DNA of 5,439 bases from Planctomycetota bacterium (GTDB lineage: Bacteria > Planctomycetota > Planctomycetia > Pirellulales > Pirellulaceae): positions 1 to 5,439 of the forward strand of contig JAHWKS010000463.1 of assembly GCA_019347795.1 (NCBI GenBank), read 5' to 3'. The notes under the pieces are model-generated. The model searched no databases. It was not told the origin of the DNA and was given only the letters and a program-made list of their open reading frames with translations. How positions within the stretch are numbered: position 1 is the first letter of the stretch; each line of letters begins with the position of its first letter. The translations under genes and the position numbers were made by a program. Shown piece by piece: positions 4,679 through 5,439 of this stretch.

Positions 4679-5439
4679 ATGAAACGGATTGCGGCGAATC
4701 TTGCCCTCCTGGGGCTCTACCTGATTTTGGGGGTGGCCGCGACGTGGCCGCTCGCGGCGAAGATCGGCACGGCCCTTCCGCAGGGAACCGAGCCGGTCGC
4801 CACGGTTCCGCTGTTCAACGCCTGGACCGTCTGGTGGAACTGCCATTGCGCTTCCGCCATGTACGACAAGTATTGGGATGCACCGATCATTCATCCCGCC
4901 GAGGACGCCTTCGCGTTCTCCGAGCCGATGCCGCTGACCGCCCTGGCCCTGCCCCTCTTGGCCGCGACGGGCAATTTGGCCATCGCGTACAACACGTTGC
5001 TGCTCTTGGCGTTGGCGCTCAATGGCTGGAGCGGATATCACGTGGCGCGCCGCCTCGGCGTCGAGTCGTGGCTGGCGATGGCGGGCGGGGCGATGGTGGA
5101 GACGATCCCCTTCGTGTTCAACGAACTGGGGGTGCTCCAATTGGCGCCGCTCTTCGGCATTCTCGGCTTGTGGATCTGCCTGGACGAGTTCGCACAGGCG
5201 CCTTCGCTGCGATGGGCGGGGTTGCTGGGGGGAAGCTTCGCTCTGACGTATTACCTCTGCACGTACTACGCCCTCTTTCTGCTGCCGGTGTTGCCGATTC
5301 CGGCGATGTGGCTGCTGGGAAGAAAGCTCCTGGCGGTTCGTACGTGGGGTATGCTGCTGTTGAGCGGAGTCCTGGCGGCGACGCTGATGGCGCCTTCGCT
5401 GGCGGCGCAGCTTCGCGTGGGGCGACGCTACGACGTGAA
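4679..5439 (+). CDS. Polytopic membrane protein, GT-C/YfhO-like, C-terminus beyond window
   Basis: From ATG 4679 the frame is open for 253 codons to the window edge. The protein starts with a hydrophobic segment (residues about 5-25), then an extracytoplasmic loop with 'TWPLAAKIG' and 'PLFNAWTVWWN' (44-54), 'HPAEDAFAFSEPMPLTALAL' (72-91), and several further membrane helices (about 88-118, 152-168, 178-214, 224-243). This layout, with the 'FNAW...N' stretch, 'FSEP', 'TGN...AYN' and 'G...ARRL' elements, is that of large GT-C-fold glycosyltransferase-like membrane proteins, which move sugars from lipid-linked donors onto glycans or proteins outside the membrane. The Asp often found just before the 'NAW' element is not obvious; the loop has 'GTEP' instead, so activity is uncertain. 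The ribosome site is poor. Because the C-terminal part is missing, the subfamily cannot be set. Confidence 0.75.
   Translation, partial: MKRIAANLALLGLYLILGVAATWPLAAKIGTALPQGTEPVATVPLFNAWTVWWNCHCASAMYDKYWDAPIIHPAEDAFAFSEPMPLTALALPLLAATGNLAIAYNTLLLLALALNGWSGYHVARRLGVESWLAMAGGAMVETIPFVFNELGVLQLAPLFGILGLWICLDEFAQAPSLRWAGLLGGSFALTYYLCTYYALFLLPVLPIPAMWLLGRKLLAVRTWGMLLLSGVLAATLMAPSLAAQLRVGRRYDV

Noticed and set aside
3742..4680. Long minus-strand reading frame of 312 codons
   Set aside because: It spans the ends of two well-supported plus-strand genes and the palindrome between them and has no recognisable domain.
4598..5140. Minus-strand reading frame opposite the polytopic membrane protein
   Set aside because: The sense frame encodes clear membrane helices; the antisense product is Arg/Gln/Gly-rich low-complexity without a ribosome site.

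Overview
The window looks like a chromosomal segment from a GC-rich bacterium of the Planctomycetes (Pirellula-like lineage). This rests on three things: a DUF1501 protein with a twin-arginine leader (2592-4001), a short 'LTLRDLFAVV...ALGWW' single-pass membrane protein of a style I associate with that phylum (2260-2490), and a large polytopic membrane protein of the GT-C/YfhO-like sort (from 4679). No 16S or other phylogenetic marker is present, so the assignment is an inference.

The left part (1-2210) reads as an accessory region. In order it holds: the N-terminal two thirds of an IS1-family DDE transposase on the minus strand, cut by the window edge; a divergent promoter region with an inverted repeat that touches both promoters; a 62-residue ribbon-helix-helix (RHH) protein on the plus strand with a near-consensus promoter and apparently no leader; a 90-nt tRNA-like gene on the minus strand; and a 339-residue P63C-domain (phage-type) protein on the minus strand with its own promoter and operator-like repeats. 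The tRNA-like gene begins 3 nt after the P63C stop codon and ends exactly at the RHH stop codon, so these three elements are packed without gaps. A minus-strand terminator (2186-2208) insulates this block from the right.

The most interesting item is the tRNA-like gene. Its ends pair over 9 bp, its T-stem is best drawn with only 3 bp, it has a long variable arm, G at the discriminator position and anticodon UAU. That is the '9/3' architecture of the rare non-canonical tRNAs sometimes called allo-tRNAs, here directly behind a phage-type gene. The three AUA codons I find in the readable genes all lie in the transposase and RHH genes.

The right part (2260-5439) is all plus strand and more ordinary: the small membrane protein, the DUF1501 protein with a good promoter, an imperfect 23-bp inverted repeat between genes (REP/MITE-like), a PfpI/DJ-1-type protein with intact Cys-His, and the 5' part of a polytopic membrane protein that leaves the window. 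The genes on the right show no obvious shared pathway.
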